Shown piece by piece: positions 44,920 through 54,289 of a stretch of 64,000 nt of DNA (within the stretch, counting starts at the first letter, position 1; every line of letters begins with the position of its first letter). The position numbers were made by a program, and so were the translations under genes. Under the pieces are notes generated by a model. The model had not been told where the DNA came from, did no database searches, and was given only the letters and a program-made list of their open reading frames with translations. The DNA comes from Gibbula magus (taxonomy: Eukaryota > Mollusca > Gastropoda > Trochida > Trochidae): assembly GCA_936450465.1 (NCBI GenBank), contig OW388296.1, positions 49,613,750-49,677,749 of the forward strand. The letters run 5' to 3'.

Positions 44920-45418
44920 CACTCTCCTGGCAACCATTCACTCATACACTAACACTGTCCTAGCAACCATTCACTCATACACTAACACAACACTCTCCTA
45001 GCAACCATTCACTCATACACTAACACAACACTCTCCTAGCAACCATTCACTCATACACTAACACAACACTCTCCTAGCAACCATTCACTCATACACTAAC
45101 ACAACACTCTCCTAGCAACCATTCACTCATACACTAACACAACACTCTCCTAGCAACCATTCACTCATACACTAACACAACACTCTCCTAGCAACCATTC
45201 ACTCATACACTAACACAACACTCTCCTAGCAACCATTCACTCATACACTAACACAACACTCTCCTAGCAACCATTCACTCATACACTAACACAACACTCT
45301 CCTAGCAACCATTCACTCATACACTAACACAACACTCTCCTAGCAACCATTCACTCATACACTAACACAACACTCTCCTAGCAACCATTCACTCATACAC
45401 TAACACAACACTCTCCTC
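44920..45418. repeat. 38-bp minisatellite, ~13 units
   Basis: Unit CACTCTCCTAGCAACCATTC plus ACTCATACACTAACACAA. All but the first two units are identical, indicating very recent expansion or active homogenisation, and likely length polymorphism between individuals. Confidence 0.97.
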
Positions 45419-45515
45419 CTGTACATTCGGTGGACAAGTGCGGCCAGGGGTTTAAACATTGTTTTTCATTACGCATATAGCTTGTTGGTCGGCAGACAAC
45501 AAAGCGAAGGCAGAG

Positions 45516-45743
45516 TCAAACTGGTGTATCTCCATATGAAAACTGTATCTTAAGTCTGAATAAAAAAGGGCAACTAACAAGAAAATGAAACTCATCTTCC
45601 ACAGAATGGGAGTCACAAAACTTACATTGACGATGTTCCAGAGGAGTCATCAGAGACTCTAAAAGGATTAGAGTGTCCTTTTCAAAACGAACTAAATATC
45701 TGCACTTAAATGTCCCATTAAATTGCAACAAAGAAATTGCCAT
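45516..45743 (-). pseudogene. LINE C RT C-terminal fragment
   Basis: 75 codons with C-K-F-C ... H-F-L-V-S-C zinc-type motif, aligned with the LINE tails at 22.6 and 23.2 kb. 5'-truncated, with a stop shortly after the motif. Confidence 0.8.
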
Positions 45744-45799
45744 TCTACAGAACTTGTTCTCCTTCAGTGCCTAAAAGTCTTGAAAAACAATCACAAAAT

Positions 45800-46980
45800 A
45801 AATGTTGCAAGTTTTTAAAGTTGAATTAAAGTCAAGTGAATACTTTAATCAGAAGAAAACATTGCATATGTAATTAATATCTTGTCTTGTGACCGGAACA
45901 GAAGGGACATGTTTATCTAGTGACCTGTGCACATACGGCACGTTATCTATTCGCATGTGTATAAAATGTGTGCAGAATTTGTTCCTGCGAAAACACCTTT
46001 GTTAATTGTTTCTTGTAAAATATAAAGAGCGTTTTATTTACTGCAAATGTTTGTTTTATAAGGAAAAAGTCCTATTTTGAGTTATTAGTGAAATCAAGTC
46101 TTTAAATGGCATTTAGAAGGGACATATTATACATAAGAACAGGGAGATTTTCATCTGATCAAGGCGTAAGCGTATGCTTAGTAACGTTATGTATTTTCAG
46201 CATTTGTTATCCAGACACCCTTCCTGTTCTTATTAGAAACATTTTTCATCGTAACCTTTCCTTTGTCATTAAATTAGTATCTACCATAGGAGTTAACTCA
46301 AACAATATTCTGCAATATTAATTGTCTTCCTAAGTTCAACGGATTTTAATATTGTTATTTTCAGATGAAAGTAATAACAAACTGTTAAAAATCATTTAGA
46401 AGCGTACTTGTTGCTATAGCAAGTTACCATGGCAAAAACAGGTGAGATAAACATCCACATTTACATGCTAACGTGATAGCGATGATAACACTTATAGACT
46501 AGAAGTAAAATAAAGTATTAGAATTAATTCAGCTTCAATACATTCCTAAATACTTGTTTTCAATAAAACCGAGTAACGGCTCTAAACATGTTCACAGGCC
46601 GAAAGCACACGTCCGATTTACTTTTATACCAATTATATGACCTTTTATTCACTACTGACCAAAATCGTTCTGTCTGCAATAAAGAAGTTTTTTTTAAAAA
46701 TTAAATAAAAACTTAATAATATAAATGACTTAAAATAAATGACTAATTGTCGTACGCCAACAGCGGTACTGTATCACCATTAGCATTAAACTTATCATGT
46801 TCAACAAAAGTCAGTACTTTGCGATTTTCATAACCGTCCTTTAACATATATATGACTCGTGAATAAACAAATTGTGAAACTCGTGAATCGGTATATGATC
46901 GTTAAGATACAAAGCCATTCCAGGTGTCATACATATTGTATTAAGCAGTATTATATTTCTTATCTTATCTTTCAAGTTCA
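45800..46980. other. Upstream region of the astakine-like gene
   Basis: AT-rich with one F3 MITE (46107-46227). No TATA box stands out. Transcription start not identifiable. Confidence 0.45.
46107..46227. mobile_element. MITE, family F3 (copy 1)
   Basis: Inverted ends CATAAGAACAGGGAGATTTTC and TATCCAGACACCCTTCCTG...TTCTTAT. Shares GGCATTTAGAAG and the ends with 48199-48402. Confidence 0.55.
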
Positions 46981-47004
46981 ACAGTTAAAATCTTCTCCGA
47001 AATC

Positions 47005-47052
47005 ATGGATAAACTCGCTGTTGTCGTGGCTATTTGCTGCCTGTTTATTCAG
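47005..47052 (+). CDS. Astakine/prokineticin-like protein, exon 1 (signal peptide)
   Basis: Sixteen codons from ATG (47005): M-D-K-L-A-V-V-V-A-I-C-C-L-F-I-Q, a typical secretory signal core. The exon ends CAG followed by GTAATAAG, a good 5' splice donor at 47053. The phase-0 junction joins it to the cysteine-rich exon at 48980. Signal cleavage is likely a few residues into exon 2 (after A-T-R-G or nearby). The frame that continues past the donor to 47316 is intronic read-through. Confidence 0.75.
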
Positions 47053-47902
47053 GTAATAAGTTTGATAATTTTTAGAAAATACTGTTTTAATTTTGAAGAA
47101 TTTACACTTATATCCTTTCTGAATGAATTAAGACGTTCGTCGACTCAATGCAATGATTTTTGTTTAGTTGCTAGGACAAGCCGACCTATGGCCACCGTCA
47201 TAGTTTTAAATTACCTAAACTACCAGGGAAAAGAATGTAACACTTCTGTTGGTTTCATTTGCAAGTTTTCGATGCCATATACTCTAAAACTGAATAGTGT
47301 ACATGTAGGCGTTTAGTCAGCAGTCAAATAATACTTCTACATGTTTTTAATTTTAAAATTAAAAATTCTTCAAAATCATTTTGGATAAATCACAACTGTT
47401 CATCGACGCACAAGACATATTCTATGTGAAAATTAATAAATGTGCCTTATTCTGCACACATTACAACATTTTAAACATGGTAAGGGTAGATTTCATTCTT
47501 ACCCCTGTCCTCATTAAACAAAGATATTTTACTAAAATTTAACCACAGTCACATTCATTCAAACTACTGCAGATAAGTATTATTGTATTGTGCCATAGTC
47601 AAATTAATCTGATTTCTTTTAAAATATTGAATTAATAGAAACCAACTGAGTTGTGCCACTTTTGCCTGGCAGTTGTTTAAAAAAGTCACAGTTTCAAACT
47701 ACAAATTCATTTGTTTTCATTATTTCAATGCTGTAAACTATACTTTAGAGTTTCATATAAGTGTTATTCTACCTATTCTGTAGAACGTATTTCTGCTACC
47801 TGCTGGCCTCTCCAAATCGTAAACTACCCGCACAGTTTATTTTGTTTGTTTACAAGATCAAGCAACATCAATGTGTATGATTCTAATGTTGTCGATATTT
47901 CG

Positions 47903-48002
47903 GCATCCTCGGTTACCCATGGTTTTATATATGCTCCGTTACTCTCCACGTGATATAGTGAAGAGTAACGGAGCATATATAAAGCCCTGGGTAACCGAGG
48001 AT
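47903..48002. repeat. ~100-bp near-perfect hairpin
   Basis: Arms CATCCTCGGTTACCCATGG...CTCCGTTACTCT and AGAGTAACGGAG...CCCTGGGTAACCGAGGATG differ at two or three positions over 42 bases. The loop is ~16 bases. Likely a small foldback MITE; if transcribed within the intron it would form a long dsRNA stem. Confidence 0.9.
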
Positions 48003-48089
48003 GATATTTCGGATGACTGGTGTAACTTTGACGAAGGTCATGCGGTATTCTGATATATTTCTTTATGTGGGCGTTATTCAGTTATTCAT

Positions 48090-48190
48090 GTATATGTCAT
48101 TGTCATGATCTCAAGCTGTCATGACGAAACATCAACTGTACTTGGGCCACTGTGCCTTAAATACAAAATAAACTTGTCTGTCTGTAATGG
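48090..48190 (+). mobile_element. LINE/SINE 3' tail
   Basis: GGGCCACTGTGCC hairpin-like sequence, AAATAAACTTG, then (TCTG)n. Same style as other tails in the window. Confidence 0.45.
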
Positions 48191-48198
48191 TCTTTGAA

Positions 48199-48402
48199 GG
48201 GCATTTAGAAGTGGCATACGTAAGAACAGGAATATTTTCTGGATAACAACTTCTTTAATTTGAAAATACACAGTACACGTTCACAGTAAATACGGAGTAT
48301 ATACTCACTCCTCCATCATTCCACATAATGAAACGAAACGTCGTGTATTTTCATATTGATAAAGTTGTTATCCAGAAAATCTTCCTGTTCTTATGTACAT
48401 GT
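48199..48402. mobile_element. MITE, family F3 (copy 2)
   Basis: Inverted ends ACGTAAGAACAGGAATATTT...TTTGAAAATACAC and GTGTATTTTCATA...TCTTCCTGTTCTTATGT, about 50 bases each. Confidence 0.75.
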
Positions 48403-48979
48403 TCTGTTTTCATTTAAAATTCCGCTTGTTATGAAACTATGAACGACTGCCATGGACTCAAATCATAAAACTCAATATGTGACATCTCGTTCCAAAGATG
48501 AAACGACACTGAACGACATCTTTCCAAGACTTGAAACAGATTGACATTGTTAACATAATTTCCATGGAAACGATTCCAAAGTCACCAACCGTCCAAGTTG
48601 AAAAACAAGTGTCAATCGAGAAAAAACGTTGTTAGCTATTGTCAACTTCTGGTTTAGCATAAGACTTAACCGCTTGCATTATGCATTATGCATTGTTCGT
48701 TGTTTTGTTTAATCTAGCTATGGTCTGTCGATAAATCATATACATGTAATGGAATTCCAAGGTAAAACCACCTGTCCCTACCCCCTCCATCACCCCCTCC
48801 CCCACCCCTATAAAATTCCCGCTAGATTATTCTTCTCTGAATGTTACATACTATTATTTTGTCACAGTGTCTTCATTCTTATCAACATATATATTATGCG
48901 ATGACGTCATTATCTTCAATTTGTTTTATTACTGTTATACAAACTAACTGTATATATACATTTACATTGTTACCATTAG

Positions 48980-49219
48980 GCGACCCGTGGAGCTGAGGAC
49001 CGCCCCGATTGCGGTGTAGACTGTGGGAGTGATCGTTGTTGCGCCCAGCTCTGGCTGCCAGGGCGTAAGAGGCTGTTTGCTATGGGCTACTGCCAGCCCC
49101 TGAAGAATGAGGGGCACCGCTGTATCCCCGGGGGTACTCTACACGACTGTCCGTGTGGGTCAGGCCTGAACTGTGTTGTCGAGGATGGCAACATTGAAGG
49201 GATCTGCACAGCTGCATAA
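48980..49219 (+). CDS. Astakine/prokineticin-like protein, exon 2 (mature domain)
   Basis: The exon starts after ATTAG (48979) in phase 0 and ends at TAA 49217-49219; with exon 1 the protein is 95 aa. It has ten cysteines in the AVIT/prokineticin order: D-C-G-V-D-C, D-R-C-C, then W-L-P-G, Y-C-Q-P-L, H-R-C-I-P-G, C-P-C-G-S-G-L-N-C and a final G-I-C. The CPCxxxLxC block is diagnostic. Invertebrate members (astakines) are secreted cytokines acting on blood-cell formation; vertebrate prokineticins begin A-V-I-T, which is absent here, so astakine is the closer label. The mature part is about 75 aa with no transmembrane segment. No poly(A) signal is obvious just downstream. The colipase/dickkopf-type fold is the main alternative. 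Confidence 0.85.
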   Translation, partial: ATRGAEDRPDCGVDCGSDRCCAQLWLPGRKRLFAMGYCQPLKNEGHRCIPGGTLHDCPCGSGLNCVVEDGNIEGICTAA

Positions 49220-50045
49220 CATAAAGCAGGGCCTGGTCTCAAAACTGGAGGCAATGTCTTATAAACTGTTTTCTTTCTCCTTTTTGTTTGTTTGTTTGTT
49301 TGTTTTTCGCTTTACATACTATTTTAAATACCAGTTTGCTGCAAGATAAGAAATTATTTTAGATAATATCTTGAGATGATAATCGTGGTATTGGTATTCT
49401 AATCCTTGTTCATTCTTTGGATTTCAAATAACCGCTAATCGTGACTTTACAGGTTATAGCAGCGAGGTACATTGATTAATTAATTGAAATTATGCCGGTT
49501 GGTAGGGGGCGGGGTCAAAGATTGAGCATTGATCAACCCCCACCCAAACACATATTATCCTTAAAGTTTAAAAACATCATCACAGAAACTAGTTTGAATA
49601 GGATGAAGGAGTAAGCATATACTCCGAAAAGTTATCCAGTAAATTTTGCTTTCTTATCTATTTCACTTTTAAATGCCCCTTTAAAGACCCGTTCAGACAC
49701 GATATCGTGGATAGTACCTACACTCTACCAAAGCCAAACAAATATTTATCTAGAAGGTGTTTCAACAGTAAAATCAGTCTTGACCGGTCCGACCACCATC
49801 CCCACCCTTATTACTCTCATTACCCTCATTACCCTTCAAAAAGACAAAGTCGAAAGCATTACCATGGAAACAGAAACAATTCAAATTGAAAAAACTTTTC
49901 AAAGCCCCAAAGGTACAACATGATACGGGGAGACAATAAAACAAACAAGTAATTGTCACAAACGTGACCATGTCCCCCCGCCGCAATTAAGAAATGAGCT
50001 AAAGAGATGAACACATAGCTAATGTCAAGGTCTTCCAAATCGTTC
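49220..50045. other. No gene seen
   Basis: Possible astakine 3' UTR, then repeats. Bases 49845-49945 (GACAAAGTCGAAAGC, TACCATGGAAACAGAAACAA, TGATACGGGG) are repeated at 50450-50545 in degenerate form. Confidence 0.45.
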
Positions 50046-50053
50046 AAGGGCCG

Positions 50054-50235
50054 TGTTCAAGAGAGGTTTCAAAGTAATCGCTCAATTAGCGATTACTTTT
50101 AAACCTCTCTTGAACGCGATTGCTCAATGAAGCGCTACGTAGCAAAGCGAGCGAACTTTGAGGTTTTGCACCGTGTCGTTCAAGAGAGAATGAGCGCTAC
50201 TTGAGCGCTACTTGAGCGCTACATTGAGCGCTACA
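50054..50235. mobile_element. Foldback element with TTGAGCGCTAC repeats
   Basis: Hairpin of 50054-50114: GTTCAAGAGAGGTTTCAAAG...AGTAATCGCT and its complement to TCTCTTGAAC with few mismatches. It is followed by a further GTTCAAGAGAG (50169) and four copies of TTGAGCGCTAC. Probably a MITE. Confidence 0.7.
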
Positions 50236-50536
50236 TTGAGCCCTGGTGTCTGCGTACTTCCCTACTGATTACTGGTACCAAATTTGAAGACTCTAGGTGC
50301 GGCGGTTCATGAGATATAGCGCTAACAAGAAACGGGACGGACGTACGTACGGACGTACGGAGCTGAATACTTCATTCCCCGCTACGCGCTTCGCGGCGGT
50401 GGGGGACAATTAAGTGAAGATTGCTCCGGAAACAAACCCTATCCTTCAAAACGACAAAGTCGATTTTTTTTTTACCATGGAAACAGAAACAAATCAAAGA
50501 AAGGTCAAACCCCAAAATGGTACATCTACATGATAC

Positions 50537-50558
50537 GGGGGGGGGGGGGGGGGGGGGC
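50537..50558. repeat. Poly-G tract
   Basis: About 21 consecutive G after CATGATAC. The related copy at 49921 has only four G, so the tract arose by slippage. Confidence 0.9.
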
Positions 50559-50739
50559 AGTATACCCAATTAAATGAGGTTTTGTCAAGAAGTTTGAGAG
50601 TCTGCGCCGTAGACGACGAGAAGGCCGACGCCAACGCCGACCCCAACGACAAAGGAAACTCAACCAAAATCAATATGACTTCGGGAGGGGACACAAAATA
50701 ATGATAATAACATTGTTACATTAGGGATAACACTACCTT

Positions 50740-50850
50740 CAATAGTAGTCGGGATTCGAACCCACACCCTCAGAGTCAGCCACCTATCGCAAGCACTGAC
50801 CGCACGAGCAAATTACCACACGACCACTGGGCCAGGTCCAACATTCGGTA
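50740..50850 (-). mobile_element. tRNA-derived SINE head (minus)
   Basis: On the minus strand: CAGTGGTCGTGTGGTAA (A-box-like) and a perfect B-box GGGTTCGAATCCC (50765-50753). No full tRNA fold, so SINE-like. Confidence 0.55.
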
Positions 50851-50859
50851 GTTAAGCTA

Positions 50860-51240
50860 TTTTCACATTCACCCCTCTGATAGATGTAAATTGGCACATA
50901 GTGACACATCTAACAGTGTTAACAGTGTTAACACCACCTTAAAAAGTACAAAATCTTGTTAAATAGATAGAAAAAAAACACTTCTTTATAGGCTTCCTTG
51001 GCATACAACTGAAATGCTTTCTATTGTTAAACTTTCATTTGTCAGGCGATCATGTATTTGTTGTTTTACAACTTTAAGGACAACATTATGGAAATAAAAT
51101 AAAAAATAAAAAATAGTTTTGAGCAACATCTATATATCGAAACTTCGCGTTTAATTCGATATACAGTAGTGATATGATCTATTAATCATTAGCAACCCAA
51201 ATATGTCTTTTTGTCTGTTGTAAATAAATTTCCAAAAATA
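50860..51240. other. No gene seen
   Basis: AT-rich sequence. Confidence 0.4.
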
Positions 51241-51244
51241 ACGT

Positions 51245-51425
51245 TTAACTAATTGACATTGAGGCATTGTCCGGTTTTCGATCGGAAATCACTACTTTGA
51301 CCTTTATGCAATGTCTCCACACTGAGTCGACTATAACCAAAATGGCAATTTTAAGCAACAGTCAGTACATCTCGATAAAACAAAATATTTAAACCGTTTT
51401 GCATATGTAAGCCCAAACAACGCAA
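51245..51425 (-). mobile_element. HLE body fragment (minus)
   Basis: The complement matches the HLE body at 32190-32310 and 37030-37160 (ACTGACTGTTGC, GAAAACCGGACA, ACTCAG motifs). A remnant outside the main array. Confidence 0.6.
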
Positions 51426-51429
51426 TGGA

Positions 51430-52410
51430 TGCACCTTTAAGTTACTGTCACAGGAAGAAGACTAAAGCTTTGACACAGAGTAAACACATCTCCCTTCTAT
51501 TGAATAAGTAAGCACATTCTGCTCACCGATCGTCGTGTCCGTTCACAAAAATCTTACTTCATTTCACTTCATTTAAAATGTGATCGAACTCATTTAAACG
51601 AAGACAGATTCATTTAGTAGTAGTTATGATCCAGGGATATAACTGATTTGTTTAATGCCTATCATATTGGGTAAAAATGATAAAATGATAACAATATTCA
51701 TGTTTGACGCTAATATCCTTTATTTCTTAATCAAGCAATGTAACGTTTATTGATATGGTTACGTTAATAAGATTTAAAACTGACATTTAAAGACTAGTAA
51801 CAGAAATAATATAGTCGCCCAACCATCATGTTTTCTTGCAAAAGTGTATTATTTTGAAATATATGTGTTAGAAACTTCAAACAACTTGGCCATCGACCTT
51901 CAGCTTTATATATACTTGTTCAGGGCAAAACTACTTGGTTGCATAGCACATGATGATTGAGGCTTTCCTATTTCTATTATAACTTTTTATATAATATAAA
52001 GCACCTAGAGATTTTGTAAAGACCATGTATACTAATAATGAATGAAACACACAGAAGTTTAAATATACATACATTTAATACAATTATGTACACTAATAAC
52101 AAAATACTACTTATCTAGAAACGCTAAAACACGGAATGGCACTGCAAGACGAAGGGAATGTGTTTTCTCATGGAAGATACACATTAAGGACATGTAGAAT
52201 TTTTTTTTTTCATTGTTTTCTCAATTTGAGTGTAGTACGTTACAAAAACAGTTTACAAAAGCCGAGTAATTATAAGAGATATAATATGACTTATACACTA
52301 TTCAGTTACATATACCAACACATTAATTAAACAACCAAAGATATACTAGAGATAATTCATATTCATCTTTATTTAACTGAAAACAACTGCCCATGTACAG
52401 TTTTATAACT
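51430..52410. other. No gene seen
   Basis: AT-rich sequence. Confidence 0.4.
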
Positions 52411-52413
52411 CTT

Positions 52414-52617
52414 TAAAGGGACAGCGCGGCGAGGATAATAATGGGTCTCATCTTTATCTCACTAAGCTGATTAGAGTGTCTGCTAACGAGTTAAGCTTCA
52501 CTTCACTGTCTACATACAGTAGTTTTTATTACCAATTACGTCAATTGAAATTCATGTTAATCAGGATAGGTAGATACACATGATCTGATTATTATTCTCG
52601 ACGCGGTGTCCCTTTAA
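52414..52617. mobile_element. MITE with TTTAAAGGGACA termini
   Basis: ~35-bp imperfect TIRs: CTTTAAAGGGACAGCGCGGC...AATAATGG and ATTATTATTCTCGACGCGG...TGTCCCTTTAAAG. About 200 bp, non-coding. Confidence 0.8.
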
Positions 52618-52693
52618 AGTGTTTGTGTCATGGTGGAAAGAAAACGATTTTTTTATGTAATATTTCATCACATATAACAGTCTTTTCTCTATC

Positions 52694-53222
52694 GTCTGCA
52701 CAATCTCTTCCCACAGAGGTTACTCCCTTCGTATTTCCGATCCTAACCTCTGTTCTTTTTTACCCGAATTTCTCGACTCCAGCAAACTTCCCTAGCGGGG
52801 GAAAGAGGAACCTCATACCGTATCCCTGCTTCTTAACCAATGAAAATTCATCTTTCAGCGGCCATGTCGACCGCGTAACTTCAAAGATCTAGGCGATTGA
52901 CTCTTAAAGGTCTTGCTAATTAGCATATGTCCTTCGAATATGTCTGATGTAAATAACAAAAATGAACTAGTTGTGGTATTTGTCTCTGATTTGGTCTTCT
53001 TTATTTATTAGCATATCTATGGTCAACTTTTCAACACATCAACAAAGTTTATCTTATGACGTGTCATTGGCAAATGTCACGGCGTCGCTGAGTGCACAAC
53101 TAGATTCAATTGCAACCAATCAGGATACTCCATTTTTGCACCCGAATTCAGGTCAAGTAGAACAGAGGTTAGGATCGGAAATCTGAAGGGAGTTACCTCT
53201 GTGGGAAGAGAATGTTGTCTGC
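52694..53222. mobile_element. Foldback MITE, family F2 (copy 2)
   Basis: ~60-bp TIRs: CAATCTCTTCCCACAGAGG...CCTAACCTCTGTTC and AACAGAGGTTAGGATCGGAA...CCTCTGTGGGAAGAGA. Better preserved than the copy at 40271. Confidence 0.85.
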
Positions 53223-53344
53223 AATGTTTTTGAATAATTTAGATTTTGCATAAACTCGAATATTGAATTTCAAACAACAGAACCCCTACTCACTTTCAAG
53301 CCTCCTCCTGTCATCTCGCAAAATGTAAAGTACACGGAATTCCT

Positions 53345-53583
53345 CCTGCTGATCAACTTCCAAACGCAAGGCATAACTCTTGCCAGTCTGCATTACTGGC
53401 TGATTTAGGCCTTGCAGTATTTCCCTCGCTTTGTTGTGCCGCTGTGAATAGCTGCACCAGAAATGCATAGTGGGCCTGGATTTCTAAGCAGAGATTTCTC
53501 AAGGAAATACTGCAAGGTCTAAATCAGCCAGTAATGGAGACTGACAAGAGTTATGCCTTGCATTGGGAAGTTGCCTGCTGATA
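53345..53583. mobile_element. Foldback MITE, family F1 (copy 3, best preserved)
   Basis: Arms of ~80 bases: CGCAAGGCATAACTCTTGCC...GGCCTTGCAGTATTTCC (to 53424) and GGAAATACTGCAAGG...ACAAGAGTTATGCCTTGC (to 53562), outer ends CTGCTGATCAACTTCC-like. The loop is ~80 bases. Confidence 0.85.
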
Positions 53584-53589
53584 TGTCTT

Positions 53590-54140
53590 GAAAACAAAGG
53601 GCTTTCTAGGACTTCATAAGAGAGATATTAGCAGATATTACGAGGATAGTCTATGTGATACTAGCTACCAGTGAGGCAGATTCCAGTTTCTCAATATCAC
53701 GATTTGAAATATAAATGATATGTTCTATTTTAAATAGTGGATAGACCAGGAAACTCTAAGCACGATAAGATTGTTAAACGGGTCATTTAACTCTCAAGTA
53801 ACGGGAATATATTTCTGATAATGTGCACTACTTTACTAACACGCAATGATTGAATATTGATGTTTGTGATGAAATATTTGCCGAGCATAGCAAAATGTTC
53901 GCTTTACCAACAGTTTATTGAATATAGAATAGGGCATGCAATTGACATCAACAGCTGAGAGGAAAATACAAAACGAATAGCAAATTGTTTGGCTCTTTTC
54001 TGTTCTCAATCAGAACGAAAGCCTTCAAACTACAAAGGTATCTATACATTGTCACCCCACGGAGGTAAATTGAGCCAATTTCTTAAGAGCTACGTGGGAA
54101 GAACATACTTGATTTACCTCTGTTGGATAGCTTTTGTATT
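53590..54140. other. No gene seen
   Basis: AT-rich spacer between the two F1 MITE copies. Confidence 0.4.
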
Positions 54141-54144
54141 GGGT

Positions 54145-54240
54145 TTCCCCGCAAGGCACAACTCGCGCCAGTCTCCATCACTGGCTATTCAAGCCTTGTC
54201 ACATTTCCTTTACTTTCCAGTGCCTTTGTTGCAGAGCGCT
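54145..54240. mobile_element. Foldback MITE, family F1 (half copy)
   Basis: Left arm only: CAAGGCACAACTCGCGCCAG, CTCCATCACTGGCTATTCAA. Lies just past the GPCR stop codon, probably in its 3' UTR. Confidence 0.6.
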
Positions 54241-54289
54241 TGAAGTTCATGCAGAGCGTTCTGCTACACTTGCACAGTAAGTCGCCGTA

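Larger units (their letters stand above)
44550..45790 (-). mobile_element. LINE C 3' end, interrupted by a minisatellite
   Basis: 3' UTR on the minus strand at 44660-44800 (GGCCATACGGCCGG hairpin, (TTC)n end) and the RT C-terminal part at 45516-45743 (C-K-F-C-D-S-H-S-V-E-D-E-F-H-F-L-V-S-C). Between them lies the 38-bp array. A second short end-like run, (ACAG)n, lies at 44563-44573. Confidence 0.75.
47053..48979 (+). other. Astakine-like gene intron
   Basis: 1927-base GT-AG intron holding a near-perfect hairpin (47903-48002), a LINE/SINE tail (about 48090-48190) and an F3 MITE (48199-48402). Confidence 0.65.

Noticed and set aside
47053..47316. Read-through of astakine exon 1 into a 103-codon frame
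   Set aside because: A strong donor site at 47053 and the phase-0 match to the cysteine-rich exon explain the locus better.
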